The notes under the pieces are model-generated. The model worked only from the letters and a program-made list of their open reading frames with translations. It was not told the origin of the DNA and did not search any database. Below, piece by piece: positions 52,354 to 60,728 of a stretch of DNA of 64,000 nucleotides; the stretch's first letter is position 1, and each line of letters starts with the position of its first letter. A program made the position numbers and the translations under genes. This DNA is from UBA8190 sp003453695 (GTDB lineage Bacteria; Actinomycetota; Acidimicrobiia; Acidimicrobiales; UBA8190). Location of the stretch: positions 5,898 to 69,897 of the forward strand of contig DAIRBY010000011.1 of NCBI GenBank assembly GCA_036796975.1. The letters run 5' to 3'.

Positions 52354-53517
52354 ATGGAAGCGGTGTCACTGCTCGTCATCGGGGCGGGGCCCTACGGCGT
52401 GTCGGTGGCGGCGCAGGCTCGTGCACGCGGGATCGACACCGTGGTCGTCGGGCGTCCAATGGGCTTCTGGACCGACCGTATGCCCAGAGGGATGTTCCTT
52501 CGGTCGGGAACGGACTGGCACCTCGACGCCTCGGAGGTCCACACCTTCGAGGCCTTCGTCGAGGAGCGGGGGATCTCCGCCCCCGACATCGACCCCGTCC
52601 CCATCGCCGTCTTCCTCGACTACGCCGCCTGGTTCCAGGCCGAGAAGCACGTTGAAGTGCAAGACAGGCTGGTCTCGTCGCTGGAGGAAGGCAACCGTCA
52701 GTTCGTCGCCTCGCTCGAAGATGGAACCCAGATCCAGGCTGAGACCGTCGTCGCTGCCCCCGGTGTGTGTTCCTTCCGCCGCCTCCCCGACTGGGCCGGC
52801 AAGATCCCCGACGACTTACGGGCTCACACCTGTGATCTCGTCGATTTCGAGGCGCTCCGGGGGGGGCGTGTCCTGATCGTCGGGGGCCGCCAGAGCGCCT
52901 ACGAGTGGGCGGCGCTGATAGGTGAGCACGGTGCCGAGCGGATCGACATCGTCCACCGCCACTCCATGCCGCGCTTCGAGCGGGTGAGCTGGAAGTTCGT
53001 CGACCAGTACCTCGAGCACACCGTCAGCACCCGCGGCTGGTGGCGATCGCTGGCGGCGGCGGAGCGAGAGAAGATCGACAGGAGGTTCTGGGAGGTCGGT
53101 CGGCTCACCCTCGAGTGGTGGCTCACTCCGCGGCTCCAGGACGACCGGTTCCATCGCTGGCCTGGCGCAACAGTCGTCGAGGCGAACGCGACAGGCGATG
53201 ACACCGTTACGGTGAGCCTTTCCAGTGGAGACCGCCTGACCGTCGACCACGTCGTCTTCGCCACCGGATACAAAGCCGACCTTCCCAGCGTTCCCTACCT
53301 GCACAACCTGGTGGGGAGGATCGACATGACCGACGGGTTTCCCCTCCTCGACGAGGCGTTCCGATCGTCGCTCGATGGGCTCTATCTCACCGGGTTCGTC
53401 GCCACGCGGGACTTCGGCCCGTTCTTCGGCTTCACCAAAGCATGTCCCGTCGCCGCCTCGCTCATCGTGGACGACCTGTTGCGCCGGGTGGGCTCGGTAC
53501 CGGAACGCACCAGCTAG
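52354..53517 (+). CDS. FAD/NAD(P)-binding flavoprotein monooxygenase-like
   Basis: A 387-residue two-dinucleotide-fold flavoprotein: VIGAGPYGVSVAAQA FAD loop at the N-terminus, VLIVGGRQSAYEWAALI NAD(P) loop in the middle, and FATGYKADLPSVPYL plus GLYLTGF near the end. It resembles ornithine/lysine-hydroxylase or FMO-type and thioredoxin-reductase-like enzymes. Substrate unknown. ATG 52354 lies about 5 nt after GGGAGGGGG. Confidence 0.85.
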   Translation: MEAVSLLVIGAGPYGVSVAAQARARGIDTVVVGRPMGFWTDRMPRGMFLRSGTDWHLDASEVHTFEAFVEERGISAPDIDPVPIAVFLDYAAWFQAEKHVEVQDRLVSSLEEGNRQFVASLEDGTQIQAETVVAAPGVCSFRRLPDWAGKIPDDLRAHTCDLVDFEALRGGRVLIVGGRQSAYEWAALIGEHGAERIDIVHRHSMPRFERVSWKFVDQYLEHTVSTRGWWRSLAAAEREKIDRRFWEVGRLTLEWWLTPRLQDDRFHRWPGATVVEANATGDDTVTVSLSSGDRLTVDHVVFATGYKADLPSVPYLHNLVGRIDMTDGFPLLDEAFRSSLDGLYLTGFVATRDFGPFFGFTKACPVAASLIVDDLLRRVGSVPERTS

Positions 53518-53590
53518 CCGAACGTGCCGGCTGGGCCTTCGACGCGGAGATGCGAAGAGCCGATCCGGCGGGTGAGCTCGACTCAGCGAA

Positions 53591-53645
53591 AGCGCAGCGC
53601 AGCGCAGTTCAGCCCAGCTCAGCAGCTCAGCTCCAGCAAGCGGAG
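53591..53645 (+). repeat. 55-bp repeat, copy 1 (left of gap)
   Basis: An AGC-rich segment with pentamer repeats (GCGCA and CAGCT types), exactly identical in all 55 bases to 53746-53800. It ends at the first N of the gap. Confidence 0.95.
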
Positions 53646-53745
53646 NNNNNNNNNNNNNNNNNNNNNNNNNNNNNNNNNNNNNNNNNNNNNNNNNNNNNNN
53701 NNNNNNNNNNNNNNNNNNNNNNNNNNNNNNNNNNNNNNNNNNNNN
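53646..53745. other. Assembly gap (100 N)
   Basis: One hundred undetermined bases, a standard scaffold-gap size. Exact 55-bp identity of both flanks suggests the two contigs overlap and that little or nothing is missing. Confidence 0.95.
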
Positions 53746-53800
53746 AGCGCAGCGCAGCGCAGTTCAGCCCAGCTCAGCAGCTCAGCTCCAGCAAGCGGAG
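53746..53800 (+). repeat. 55-bp repeat, copy 2 (right of gap)
   Basis: Identical to 53591-53645. The last 5 bases form the 3' end of the tRNA-Ser gene on the minus strand. Confidence 0.95.
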
Positions 53801-53882
53801 GAGGTGGGATTCGAACCCACGGTGGCCTAACGACCACAACGGTTTTCGAGACCGTCCGATTCGTCCGCTCTCGCACTCCTCC
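53796..53882 (-). tRNA. tRNA-Ser (anticodon CGA)
   Basis: An 87-nt class II tRNA on the minus strand. The acceptor stem is GGAGGAG/CTCCTCC, the anticodon stem is ACGGT/ACCGT around the loop CTCGAAA (anticodon CGA), followed by a long variable arm and a GTTCGAATC T arm. CCA is not encoded. It starts 14 nt downstream of the tadA stop, so both may be on one transcript. Confidence 0.95.
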
Positions 53883-53896
53883 GGACCAGCAGGAGG

Positions 53897-54337
53897 CTAC
53901 TCGCCTGATCGCCGCCGCCCGGCGAAGAATTCGACGAGGAGCGCGGCTGCCTCGTCGGCCCGCACCCCCGGGGTGACGGGTAGCTCATGGTTGAGCCGGG
54001 GATCGGCACACAGGTTGTAGAGCGACCCGCTGGCCCCGGCCTTGGGGTCGGTGGCACCGAACACGAGCCGTCCCACGCGACCGGCCACGAGCGCGCCGGC
54101 GCACATGGGGCACGGCTCGAGGGTCACCACCACCGTGGCGTCCTCCAAGCGCCAGCTCCCGGCGCTCGAAGCGGCATCCCGCAGCGCCAGGATTTCGGCG
54201 TGGGCAGTCGGGTCCTGCTGCAACTCACGTTCGTTGTGACGGGCGGCCACGACGGCGCCGTCGACCAGCACCACGGCGCCCACGGGCACGTCGTCGTGGC
54301 CGACGGCGAGCAATGCCTCGGCCAGCGCCAGGCCCAT
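53897..54337 (-). CDS. tadA: tRNA-specific adenosine deaminase
   Basis: A 146-residue cytidine-deaminase-fold protein with H46-A-E48 (TAHAEIL), PC76-P-M-C79 zinc ligands and VPVGAVVL at the start of the fold. TadA converts adenosine 34 of tRNA-Arg(ACG) to inosine. ATG 54337 gives a normal N-terminus aligned with E. coli TadA from about residue 14; GTG 54421 would add 28 residues. Neither has a clear ribosome site. Followed by tRNA-Ser(CGA). Confidence 0.9.
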   Translation of the reverse strand: MGLALAEALLAVGHDDVPVGAVVLVDGAVVAARHNERELQQDPTAHAEILALRDAASSAGSWRLEDATVVVTLEPCPMCAGALVAGRVGRLVFGATDPKAGASGSLYNLCADPRLNHELPVTPGVRADEAAALLVEFFAGRRRSGE

Positions 54338-54473
54338 GGCCGACTCGTCGTCGGCCGGCCGCTGCCCGATCGGGCTCTCTTTGCCGGCTTGCCAGGCGGC
54401 TCCATCGACCACGGCCCACACGCTAGGCGGGCGCCCAGGAGTGCCCGCCGTCCCTCGGTAGTGTGACCGTTCG

Positions 54474-55358
54474 ATGCGAGGCAGGCTCCTGGGCGGTTGG
54501 CGCATGCGTGGGTTGCGCGCCGTGGTCGTGCTCGCCCTGGGGGGCGTGGGCTACGCGTTGTTCATCCCCCAGGGCCATGCGGACCGCAAGCTGCTCGGCA
54601 ATCTGGTCATCCGGCACACCGCCCTCAAGTCGGTGCCGGCCGAGGCCAAGCTGAAGCAGGCCATCCCGGGCTCTGACAGCACGTTCAGCGTCACCAAGAG
54701 AGCCGCACGCCAGCACCCGGACGAAACCGGCCTCTACGCCCGGGAGTGGTACGTGGCCCCCGGCGCCCCGCCCGAGGTGGGCGCCGTCCTGCAGAAGCTC
54801 CCGACCGCCGACGAGGCACGACGCGTCCTCTCCGCCGTGCGGGCCCAGCTCCGCACCGCCCCCACCCTCTCGACCGAGAAGGCCTCCTCACCCCAGTCCT
54901 TCTCGGTGCCCGGCGTCCCGAGCGCCGCCGGTGTCTCGTTCCTGCTCTTCGACGCCAACACCCACGCCCAGGTGGGCACGGCCTACACCGCCGCCTACCA
55001 GGTGGACGACGCCGTGATGAGCGAGCTCATCGTGTCGACGTCCTCGACGCGGGATACCGCTGCCGCCGTGGCCGACGTCCAGGCCGGTGCTGCGCTCCTC
55101 CGGCAGAAGGCACCCAGCTTCTCCATGGTCGTGACCACCTATCCGTCCACGGCGACCCTCGTCTATGCCGTCGTGACCGTGGTCGTGGCGACGGCGTCGC
55201 TGTTCCTGCCGGAGTTCATGGCCGAAAGACTGCGGCGCCGGCGCCAGCGCCACCACGAACGGGAGCAGCGCAAGGCCCGTGAGCAGTACCTGGCCCGGGG
55301 CCGGCGGACCGTGCGGCGCGGGCGGGCGCCGGCGTGGTCCCAGTCGCGAAAGCGCTGA
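54474..55358 (+). CDS. Bitopic membrane protein of unknown function
   Basis: A 294-residue protein with an N-terminal membrane segment (about 12-31), an outer domain of about 190 residues, a second membrane segment around 228-248 (VYAVVTVVVATASLFLP) and a very basic cytoplasmic tail (RRRRQRHHEREQRKAREQ). No family is recognised. It is divergent from tadA and converges on the genes of the ABC operon. Confidence 0.7.
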   Translation: MRGRLLGGWRMRGLRAVVVLALGGVGYALFIPQGHADRKLLGNLVIRHTALKSVPAEAKLKQAIPGSDSTFSVTKRAARQHPDETGLYAREWYVAPGAPPEVGAVLQKLPTADEARRVLSAVRAQLRTAPTLSTEKASSPQSFSVPGVPSAAGVSFLLFDANTHAQVGTAYTAAYQVDDAVMSELIVSTSSTRDTAAAVADVQAGAALLRQKAPSFSMVVTTYPSTATLVYAVVTVVVATASLFLPEFMAERLRRRRQRHHEREQRKAREQYLARGRRTVRRGRAPAWSQSRKR

Positions 55359-55367
55359 ACCGTCCCT

Positions 55368-55387
55368 GGCGCGTCGGTCGGCGCGCC
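55368..55387. terminator. Hairpin between convergent genes
   Basis: GGCGCG/CGCGCC arms with an 8-nt loop between the convergent stops at 55358 and 55392. No T run. Confidence 0.3.
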
Positions 55388-55391
55388 GGTG

Positions 55392-55664
55392 TCAGTGGTT
55401 GTACGCCATGACGACCAGCACCGCCATCACGATCGACACGGCCGTCGTGGCTCCGGCGAGCGGCCAGAACCAATCGATGCGCCGTGCCATCGGGGTGGGC
55501 ACATGCCCCGCCGGGCGCCAGCCGTCCAGGGGGCACTTGCCGTCGGTGAAATACGGAGCAAAGTCCCAGTCGTCGTTGGGGCAGTGGGCGAGGGTGTTCG
55601 GGCCGTCGAGCCAGGTCCTCAGCCGGCCCGCCCACGCCCGCAGGGTGTCGAGCAGCGCGCTCAT
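55392..55664 (-). CDS. Small membrane protein coupled to the ABC operon
   Basis: A 90-residue protein: MSALLDTLRAWAGRLRTWLDGP, a Cys-containing middle (CPNDDWDF, GKCPLDGW), and a C-terminal membrane segment (WPLAGATTAVSIVMAVLVVM). ATG 55664 overlaps the stop of the upstream secreted protein (ATGA). Unknown function. Last gene of the liv-type operon. Confidence 0.7.
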   Translation of the reverse strand: MSALLDTLRAWAGRLRTWLDGPNTLAHCPNDDWDFAPYFTDGKCPLDGWRPAGHVPTPMARRIDWFWPLAGATTAVSIVMAVLVVMAYNH

Positions 55665-57100
55665 GACGACGGTGCCCTTCGCCACCACCACAGGCTGGCC
55701 AGGGTGGCGAGGAGGATGACCTGCCACAACAGGTAGAGGCCGAGCAGCCATCCGGGCTTGTGCGCCACCAGGGCCACGAGCTCACTGCGGGGACGGCCTG
55801 GCCCGGCGCTCCCCGAGGGATTGCCGCCGGAGGACGAGCCCGCAGCGGCTGGGTTGCTCCCGATCGGGCTAAGCGCCGCCGCAGGGCCGGTCTCGACGCC
55901 GGTCGCTCCGGTGCCCGTCCCGAGAGACAGGGGGGTGCCGGGCACGGCCAGGTTGTCCACGAACACGTCGCCCAGTGCCAGTCGGGCCTCGAACTGGGGA
56001 GCACCGGGGGCCGGTGGCGGGTCCAAGCCCACCTGCACGCCGACGGCCTCGATGGTGAGCTGGTTGGTGCTGGGCGTGACGGTCGGTGCCAGCGCCAGCA
56101 GCGAGATCCCGCCCTGGGACAGCGCCGAGTTCAGGGCGGCGTCGGCGCTCTGCAATTGGGCGCCGATGCCGGGGACCTGCTGGGTGTCGACGCTCACCCC
56201 GTCGGCGCCGATCTTCACCGGGACGCCGCCCACCTGGGCGCTCGATATGTCGTCGGTCACCGCCTGAGTGGTCGAGGACCCGGTGTTGGTGATCTTGACC
56301 GCCACGTGAACCCCGTTCAGCGTGACCGCCCCCGACCCGAAGCTGGCGTAGGCGGCGTGTGCCTCACCGCTGCCGGTGAGCACACCGGTGGCGGGATCGA
56401 AGGTCGTCGCCGAGCTCGAGGTCAGTCCCCCCACGCCGTCACCAGCGACGTCCTCCTTGCTGGCGGGGAAGCGGGCGGCGTCGGCGGCGGTGAGATAGGT
56501 CTGGCGCCACGCGGTGAGCGCCCGCCACAGCACCGCCCACGGATCCGGCGTCGTGGTGGTGCCGGTTCCCGGAAGTGGCGCCGCCGCAGCCCCGGCAACG
56601 GCGCCGGCGCCGGTGCCCGTGGCCGCCAGGCTCATGTTGGCCGCGTCGGCCTGGGCGCTCGCCAGGTTGGCGGCGGCGGTGGCCGTGGCGAAGGGCCCGG
56701 GCAACGAGCCGGTGGTCGAGGGGGCGCCGCCTGCGTTGCCCGGTGGGTAGCGGTCGTCGGCGTACTGCGGCTGGCTGAAGGCGGGGTTGCCGGCGACACC
56801 GGAGGCGATGAACCCCCCGATGGGCCCGGTGTCGGCGGGACTGGCCGTCCCTTCGGTGAAGGGCGACGAATCGAGATGGGTGTGGGCCAGGGGGTAGTAG
56901 TTGTCGAAGGCGCCATTATCGAAGTTGGGGAACTGGCTCGATCCGGCCTGGAACAGCACTGCGCCGGCGTCGACTGTCCCGTTGAGCACCGAGAAGGTCG
57001 GGGCCGCTTGATCGGCGTGGACGGTCGTCCCCCACAGGAGCACGCCGGTCGTGAGCGCGGTGGCGGAGGCAAACGTCACGACGAGCGGTCGCCTAGGCAC
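55661..57100 (-). CDS. Exported anchored protein coupled to the ABC operon
   Basis: A 479-residue protein with a signal peptide (about 1-30), a low-complexity Ala/Gly/Thr-rich middle, beta-rich segments (VTLNGVHVAVKITNTGSSTTQAV) and a C-terminal membrane segment with WWWRR stop-transfer. No known domain. Its GTG start overlaps the LivF stop by 8 nt, so it is translated with the transporter. Possibly a surface accessory for uptake; this is inference from position only. Confidence 0.7.
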   Translation of the reverse strand: MPRRPLVVTFASATALTTGVLLWGTTVHADQAAPTFSVLNGTVDAGAVLFQAGSSQFPNFDNGAFDNYYPLAHTHLDSSPFTEGTASPADTGPIGGFIASGVAGNPAFSQPQYADDRYPPGNAGGAPSTTGSLPGPFATATAAANLASAQADAANMSLAATGTGAGAVAGAAAAPLPGTGTTTTPDPWAVLWRALTAWRQTYLTAADAARFPASKEDVAGDGVGGLTSSSATTFDPATGVLTGSGEAHAAYASFGSGAVTLNGVHVAVKITNTGSSTTQAVTDDISSAQVGGVPVKIGADGVSVDTQQVPGIGAQLQSADAALNSALSQGGISLLALAPTVTPSTNQLTIEAVGVQVGLDPPPAPGAPQFEARLALGDVFVDNLAVPGTPLSLGTGTGATGVETGPAAALSPIGSNPAAAGSSSGGNPSGSAGPGRPRSELVALVAHKPGWLLGLYLLWQVILLATLASLWWWRRAPSS

Positions 57101-58016
57101 GAGCGCTCTCCTCGACGTCGACGCCCTCGACCATGCGCCGCACCAGCTCGGCCACCGCCACGCCCTCGCGTGCGGCGCGCTCCTCCAGGGACCGCAGCAG
57201 GGCAGGAGGCAGCGACACCTCCACCTGCTCGGCCATGGCCGAGGCAGCGCCTTGCCCGGGGCCGCCGCTGCCGGTGTCCTCAGCGGTTCTGTCGGCGGCG
57301 ATCTCGCCCAGGTAGGAGCCCGCCACGAAGCTCTCGTCGGCGGCCAGCGTGGCGGCGTCGCCGTCGTAGGCCACCTCCCCCTTCTCGAGCACGTAGGCCC
57401 GGTCGGCTACGGCCAGGGCCTGGCTCACGAACTGCTCGACGAGCAGCACCGACATCCCCCGCGCCGGGAAGCCGGAGACGATCTCGAACAACTGCTCCAC
57501 CACGGTGGGAGCGAGCCCTTGGGACATCTCGTCCACCATGAGGAGCTTGGGCCGCGCCACCAGCCCGCGGGCGAGAGCCAGCATCTGCTGCTCGCCGCCG
57601 GAAAGCGTCCCCGCCGTCTGAGAGGTGCGCTCGGCCAGCCGGGGGAACACTTCGAAGACCTCGTCGAGCCTGTCGGCCTGGGAGGTGCGGGGCACACCCG
57701 CCATGGCGGCCGCCAGTCGCAGCGTCTCGCCCACTTCGAGGCTCGGGAAGATGCCGCGTCCTTCTGGTACGTGCAGCAGTCCCGAGCGGGCGATGGACTC
57801 GGCAGACCTGGTGTCGATGTGCACGCCGTCGAAGCGCACCGCCCCGCCGAGGATTCGAACCATGCCCGACAGAGCCCGCAGGGTCGTCGTCTTCCCGGCG
57901 CCGTTCGGACCGAGGAGGGCCACCACTTCGCGGGGTTCCACTCGCAGGTTGATCCCGAAGAGCACGGGTATGCCCTCGTAGCCGGCGCGCAGCTGTGCCA
58001 CCTCGAGCAGCGACAT
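57093..58016 (-). CDS. livF: LivF-type ABC ATPase with C-terminal ribbon-helix-helix-like tail
   Basis: A 307-residue ATPase: Walker A GPNGAGKTTT, VPEGRGIFPSL (LivF Q-loop feature), signature LSGGEQQMLALARGL, Walker B LLMVDEMSQGLAP, H-region VLLVEQFV. The LivF body ends near YLGEIAAD (about 240). A Gly/Ser-rich linker and about 44 residues starting VEVSLPPALLRSLEERAAREG follow; their strand-helix-helix pattern is like CopG/Arc ribbon-helix-helix domains. The fused tail is unusual. Confidence 0.88.
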   Translation of the reverse strand: MSLLEVAQLRAGYEGIPVLFGINLRVEPREVVALLGPNGAGKTTTLRALSGMVRILGGAVRFDGVHIDTRSAESIARSGLLHVPEGRGIFPSLEVGETLRLAAAMAGVPRTSQADRLDEVFEVFPRLAERTSQTAGTLSGGEQQMLALARGLVARPKLLMVDEMSQGLAPTVVEQLFEIVSGFPARGMSVLLVEQFVSQALAVADRAYVLEKGEVAYDGDAATLAADESFVAGSYLGEIAADRTAEDTGSGGPGQGAASAMAEQVEVSLPPALLRSLEERAAREGVAVAELVRRMVEGVDVEESARA

Positions 58017-58783
58017 CAGGCCGCCCCCTCACCCAGATAGGCGCGGATCACCGCCGGGTCGTTGCGGACGGCCTGGGGCTGGCCCTGGGAGATGACGATG
58101 CCGAAGTCGAGGACGTAGATGTGGTCGCAGGCCCGCATGACGAGCGCCATGTCGTGGTCGACGAGGAGCATGGACAGCGAGAAGCGCTGGCGAATACGCG
58201 GCAGCAGGGCAGCCAGCTCAGCGGTCTCCCGGGCGTCGAGGCCGGCCGCCGGCTCGTCGAGCAACAGAAGCGTGGGACGCAGGCACAAGGCCCTTCCCAG
58301 CTCGACCCGCCGCTGCAGGCCCACCGGCAGGTCACCGGCCCTCGTCCCGGCGTGCGCCGAGATGCCCAGGAAGTGCAGCACGGCCCGGGCCATCTCGTTG
58401 GCACGACGCTCTTCGTAGCGGGCACGGGGGAGTCGCAGGGCATCGCTCACGAGCCCTCTCGGGGCGAAGGCGTCGAGGGGGACCATGAGGTTCTCGAGCA
58501 CCGTCATGTCTTGGAAGAGAAGGAGGTTCTGAAATGTGCGGGCGATGCCCAGCCTCGCCCGCTGGTCGGGCCGGAGGTGGTCGATGAGCCGGTCGTCGAA
58601 GCGGACGTGGCCCCGGTCGGGACGACGCACCCCGCTGATGCAGTTGAACATGGTCGTCTTGCCGGCCCCGTTGGGCCCGATGAGACCCAGGATCTCCCCC
58701 CTGTTCAAGGTGAAGGTCACATCGGACAGGGCTTGTACCCCACCGAAGTACACCGAGACTTTGTCCACCTCGAGGAGCGACAT
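58016..58783 (-). CDS. livG: LivG-type ABC ATPase
   Basis: A 255-residue ATPase: VYFGGVQALSDVTF, Walker A GPNGAGKTTMFN, IARTFQNLLLF, signature DLPVGLQRRVELGRAL (LivG-typical non-LSGGQ form), Walker B LLLLDEPAAGLD, H-region LLVDHDM. Its ATG overlaps the LivM stop by 1 nt (TGATG), and its stop overlaps the LivF ATG likewise. Confidence 0.92.
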   Translation of the reverse strand: MSLLEVDKVSVYFGGVQALSDVTFTLNRGEILGLIGPNGAGKTTMFNCISGVRRPDRGHVRFDDRLIDHLRPDQRARLGIARTFQNLLLFQDMTVLENLMVPLDAFAPRGLVSDALRLPRARYEERRANEMARAVLHFLGISAHAGTRAGDLPVGLQRRVELGRALCLRPTLLLLDEPAAGLDARETAELAALLPRIRQRFSLSMLLVDHDMALVMRACDHIYVLDFGIVISQGQPQAVRNDPAVIRAYLGEGAA

Positions 58784-59835
58784 CAGCCCCCCACCTCGGT
58801 GAGCTCCCGCTGCCCATCGGCGAGGGAGCTGGTCGGCGCCGGCAGCCCTCGGCGTCCGTTCGACGAGGGAGGACCTGGGGAGCGCACCAGTCGGCGCGCC
58901 AGCTGCTCGAGGTTCGGCACCAGACCGCGAGGGGTGAAGACCAGCTGCACCACCAGAAGCCCGCCCACGATCAGGTTGAAGTACTGGGTGTCGACGCCGG
59001 CCTGCTGCAACACGTAGTGGCCGAAGGCAAGGAACAATCCGCCGGCCACCGCCGCCCCGATGGCGTCCACTCCCATGACGATGGCGACTGCCGCCACCGC
59101 TACCGAGTCCAGAAAGGCGTAGGAGGGGGCGCTCACCGAGCCGATGCGCACCGCCGACAGCGTCCCGGCCAGGCCGGCCAGGCCCGCCGACAGCCCGAAG
59201 GCGGCCAGCTTCCAGGCGGTGAGGTTGAGGCCCATGGTCGAAGCGGCCAGCTCCGATCCCCGCACGGCGCGCAGGACCCTGCCCACTTTGCCCCGGCGCA
59301 GGTTCCACACGAGCAACACCGCCAGCAGGAAGACGCCGAGGGTGAACAAGTAGAAGGCGTACTCGCCGCGCAGACTGGCGCCCAGGAACGACGGGCGGCC
59401 GACCTCCCAGGGACTCAGCCCTCCGGTGAAGGCGTTCCACGTGCCCGGGGAGAACACGTACTGGTCGAAGAACAGCGCCACGGCCACTGTCAGGATGGCC
59501 AGGTACAGCCCGGAGAGACGAAGGGCGGGAATGCCCACCAACACACCCACGGCGGCGGAGAAGACGACGCCGATCGGCATCGAGATCCAGAAGCTCAGGT
59601 GGTGCCCTCCCGACAGCGACCCCACCGTGAAAGCGCCGATGGCGGCGAAGGAGTACTGGCAGAACGACACCTGGCCGACGAGGCCGGTGAGGACGACGAG
59701 CGAGAGCACGAGCAGCCCCGACCACAGGGCATCAGAGGCCAGCGACTGGATGTAGCCGGAGAAAGCCAGGGGGAGCAGCACGCCCACCACGATGAGGACG
59801 GCCACGCCCGCGCGCCGCAGCGCGTCGGAGCTCAT
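58783..59835 (-). CDS. livM: LivM-type ABC permease
   Basis: A 350-residue permease with 8-10 membrane segments, LVGQVSFCQYSFAAIGAFT and GLYLAILTVAVALFFDQYV, a RAVRGSELAASTMGLN loop for ATPase contact, and GVDAIGAAVAGGLFLA, all typical of LivM. ATG 59835 overlaps the livH stop by 4 nt (ATGA). A 40-residue cytoplasmic tail ends the protein. Confidence 0.92.
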   Translation of the reverse strand: MSSDALRRAGVAVLIVVGVLLPLAFSGYIQSLASDALWSGLLVLSLVVLTGLVGQVSFCQYSFAAIGAFTVGSLSGGHHLSFWISMPIGVVFSAAVGVLVGIPALRLSGLYLAILTVAVALFFDQYVFSPGTWNAFTGGLSPWEVGRPSFLGASLRGEYAFYLFTLGVFLLAVLLVWNLRRGKVGRVLRAVRGSELAASTMGLNLTAWKLAAFGLSAGLAGLAGTLSAVRIGSVSAPSYAFLDSVAVAAVAIVMGVDAIGAAVAGGLFLAFGHYVLQQAGVDTQYFNLIVGGLLVVQLVFTPRGLVPNLEQLARRLVRSPGPPSSNGRRGLPAPTSSLADGQRELTEVGG

Positions 59836-60728
59836 GCGAGGCGCACCCGGCTGGTGCCCGGGCGGAAGAGGACGGCCAGCGTGACGAGGACCAGGGCGAA
59901 GGTGACGAGCTCCCCGATGCCGGCGCTGGAGAAGAACGCCCGTGGATAGGTCTGGGCCAATCCCAGGAACATGCCGCCCACCACCGTCATGGGCAGGCTG
60001 GTGAGCCGGCCGATCAGGGCGGCGGTGAAGGCGTCGATCACGACGATGGTGAGCGAGTAGTTGTCGAAGTTGATGAGCGGAGTGATGAGCACCCCGGCGA
60101 TGGCCGCCATGGCCGAGCCCGCCATCCACGAGGCGGCGGTCACCCGGTTCACGCTGATCCCCCACAGCCGGGCCGTGTCAGGGTTGTCGGCCACCGCCCG
60201 CATGGACGTGCCCAGCGTGGTGAAGCGCAGCAGTGCCGCCGTCGCCCCGGCCAGGCCCAGCGCCACCACGAAGGTGGTCAGCTGGTCGTAGCCCACGACC
60301 ACATGGACGAGCGGCAGGCGAAAGCCGCTGCGGCTCACGAGCTGTACCGGCCGATGGTAGGCGGTGGCGCCCCAGATCCGGCCGGCGAGCGTCTGGAGCA
60401 CCAGCAACCAGCCGATGGTGACCACCACCTTGATGAGCGCCGGCCGACCCGACAGCGGTCGGATCGTGAAGACCTCGATGCCCAACCCGATGAGCGAGCC
60501 GGCCACCACGGCGCAGATGAGCCCCAGCCATCCAGGCGCTCCCCACAGCACCGAGATCTGGTAGGCGACGAAGGTGGAGAACATGGCCACCGCCCCGTGG
60601 GCGAAGTTCAGCACCCCCGAGACCCGGAAGATGAGGACCAAGCCGATGGCTGCCATGGCGTACACACCGCCCAGCACCAGGCCGATGACGGTGAACGACG
60701 GCAGCAGGGACCACGAGGAGGCGAGCAT
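59832..60728 (-). CDS. livH: LivH-type ABC permease
   Basis: A 298-residue permease with about eight membrane segments, GGVYAMAAIGLVLIFRVSGVLNFAHGAVAM (LivH start), RAVADNPDTARLWGIS coupling loop and ALIGRLTSLPMTVVGGMFLG. Its ATG directly abuts the stop of the binding-protein gene. Confidence 0.93.
   Translation of the reverse strand: MLASSWSLLPSFTVIGLVLGGVYAMAAIGLVLIFRVSGVLNFAHGAVAMFSTFVAYQISVLWGAPGWLGLICAVVAGSLIGLGIEVFTIRPLSGRPALIKVVVTIGWLLVLQTLAGRIWGATAYHRPVQLVSRSGFRLPLVHVVVGYDQLTTFVVALGLAGATAALLRFTTLGTSMRAVADNPDTARLWGISVNRVTAASWMAGSAMAAIAGVLITPLINFDNYSLTIVVIDAFTAALIGRLTSLPMTVVGGMFLGLAQTYPRAFFSSAGIGELVTFALVLVTLAVLFRPGTSRVRLA

Noticed and set aside
53591..53800. The 55-bp flanking repeat as an attachment site of a mobile element in tRNA-Ser
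   Set aside because: The second copy ends 5 bases into the tRNA gene 3' end, but the exact 55-bp length, the scaffold-type 100 Ns and the absence of integrase fit a contig overlap better.
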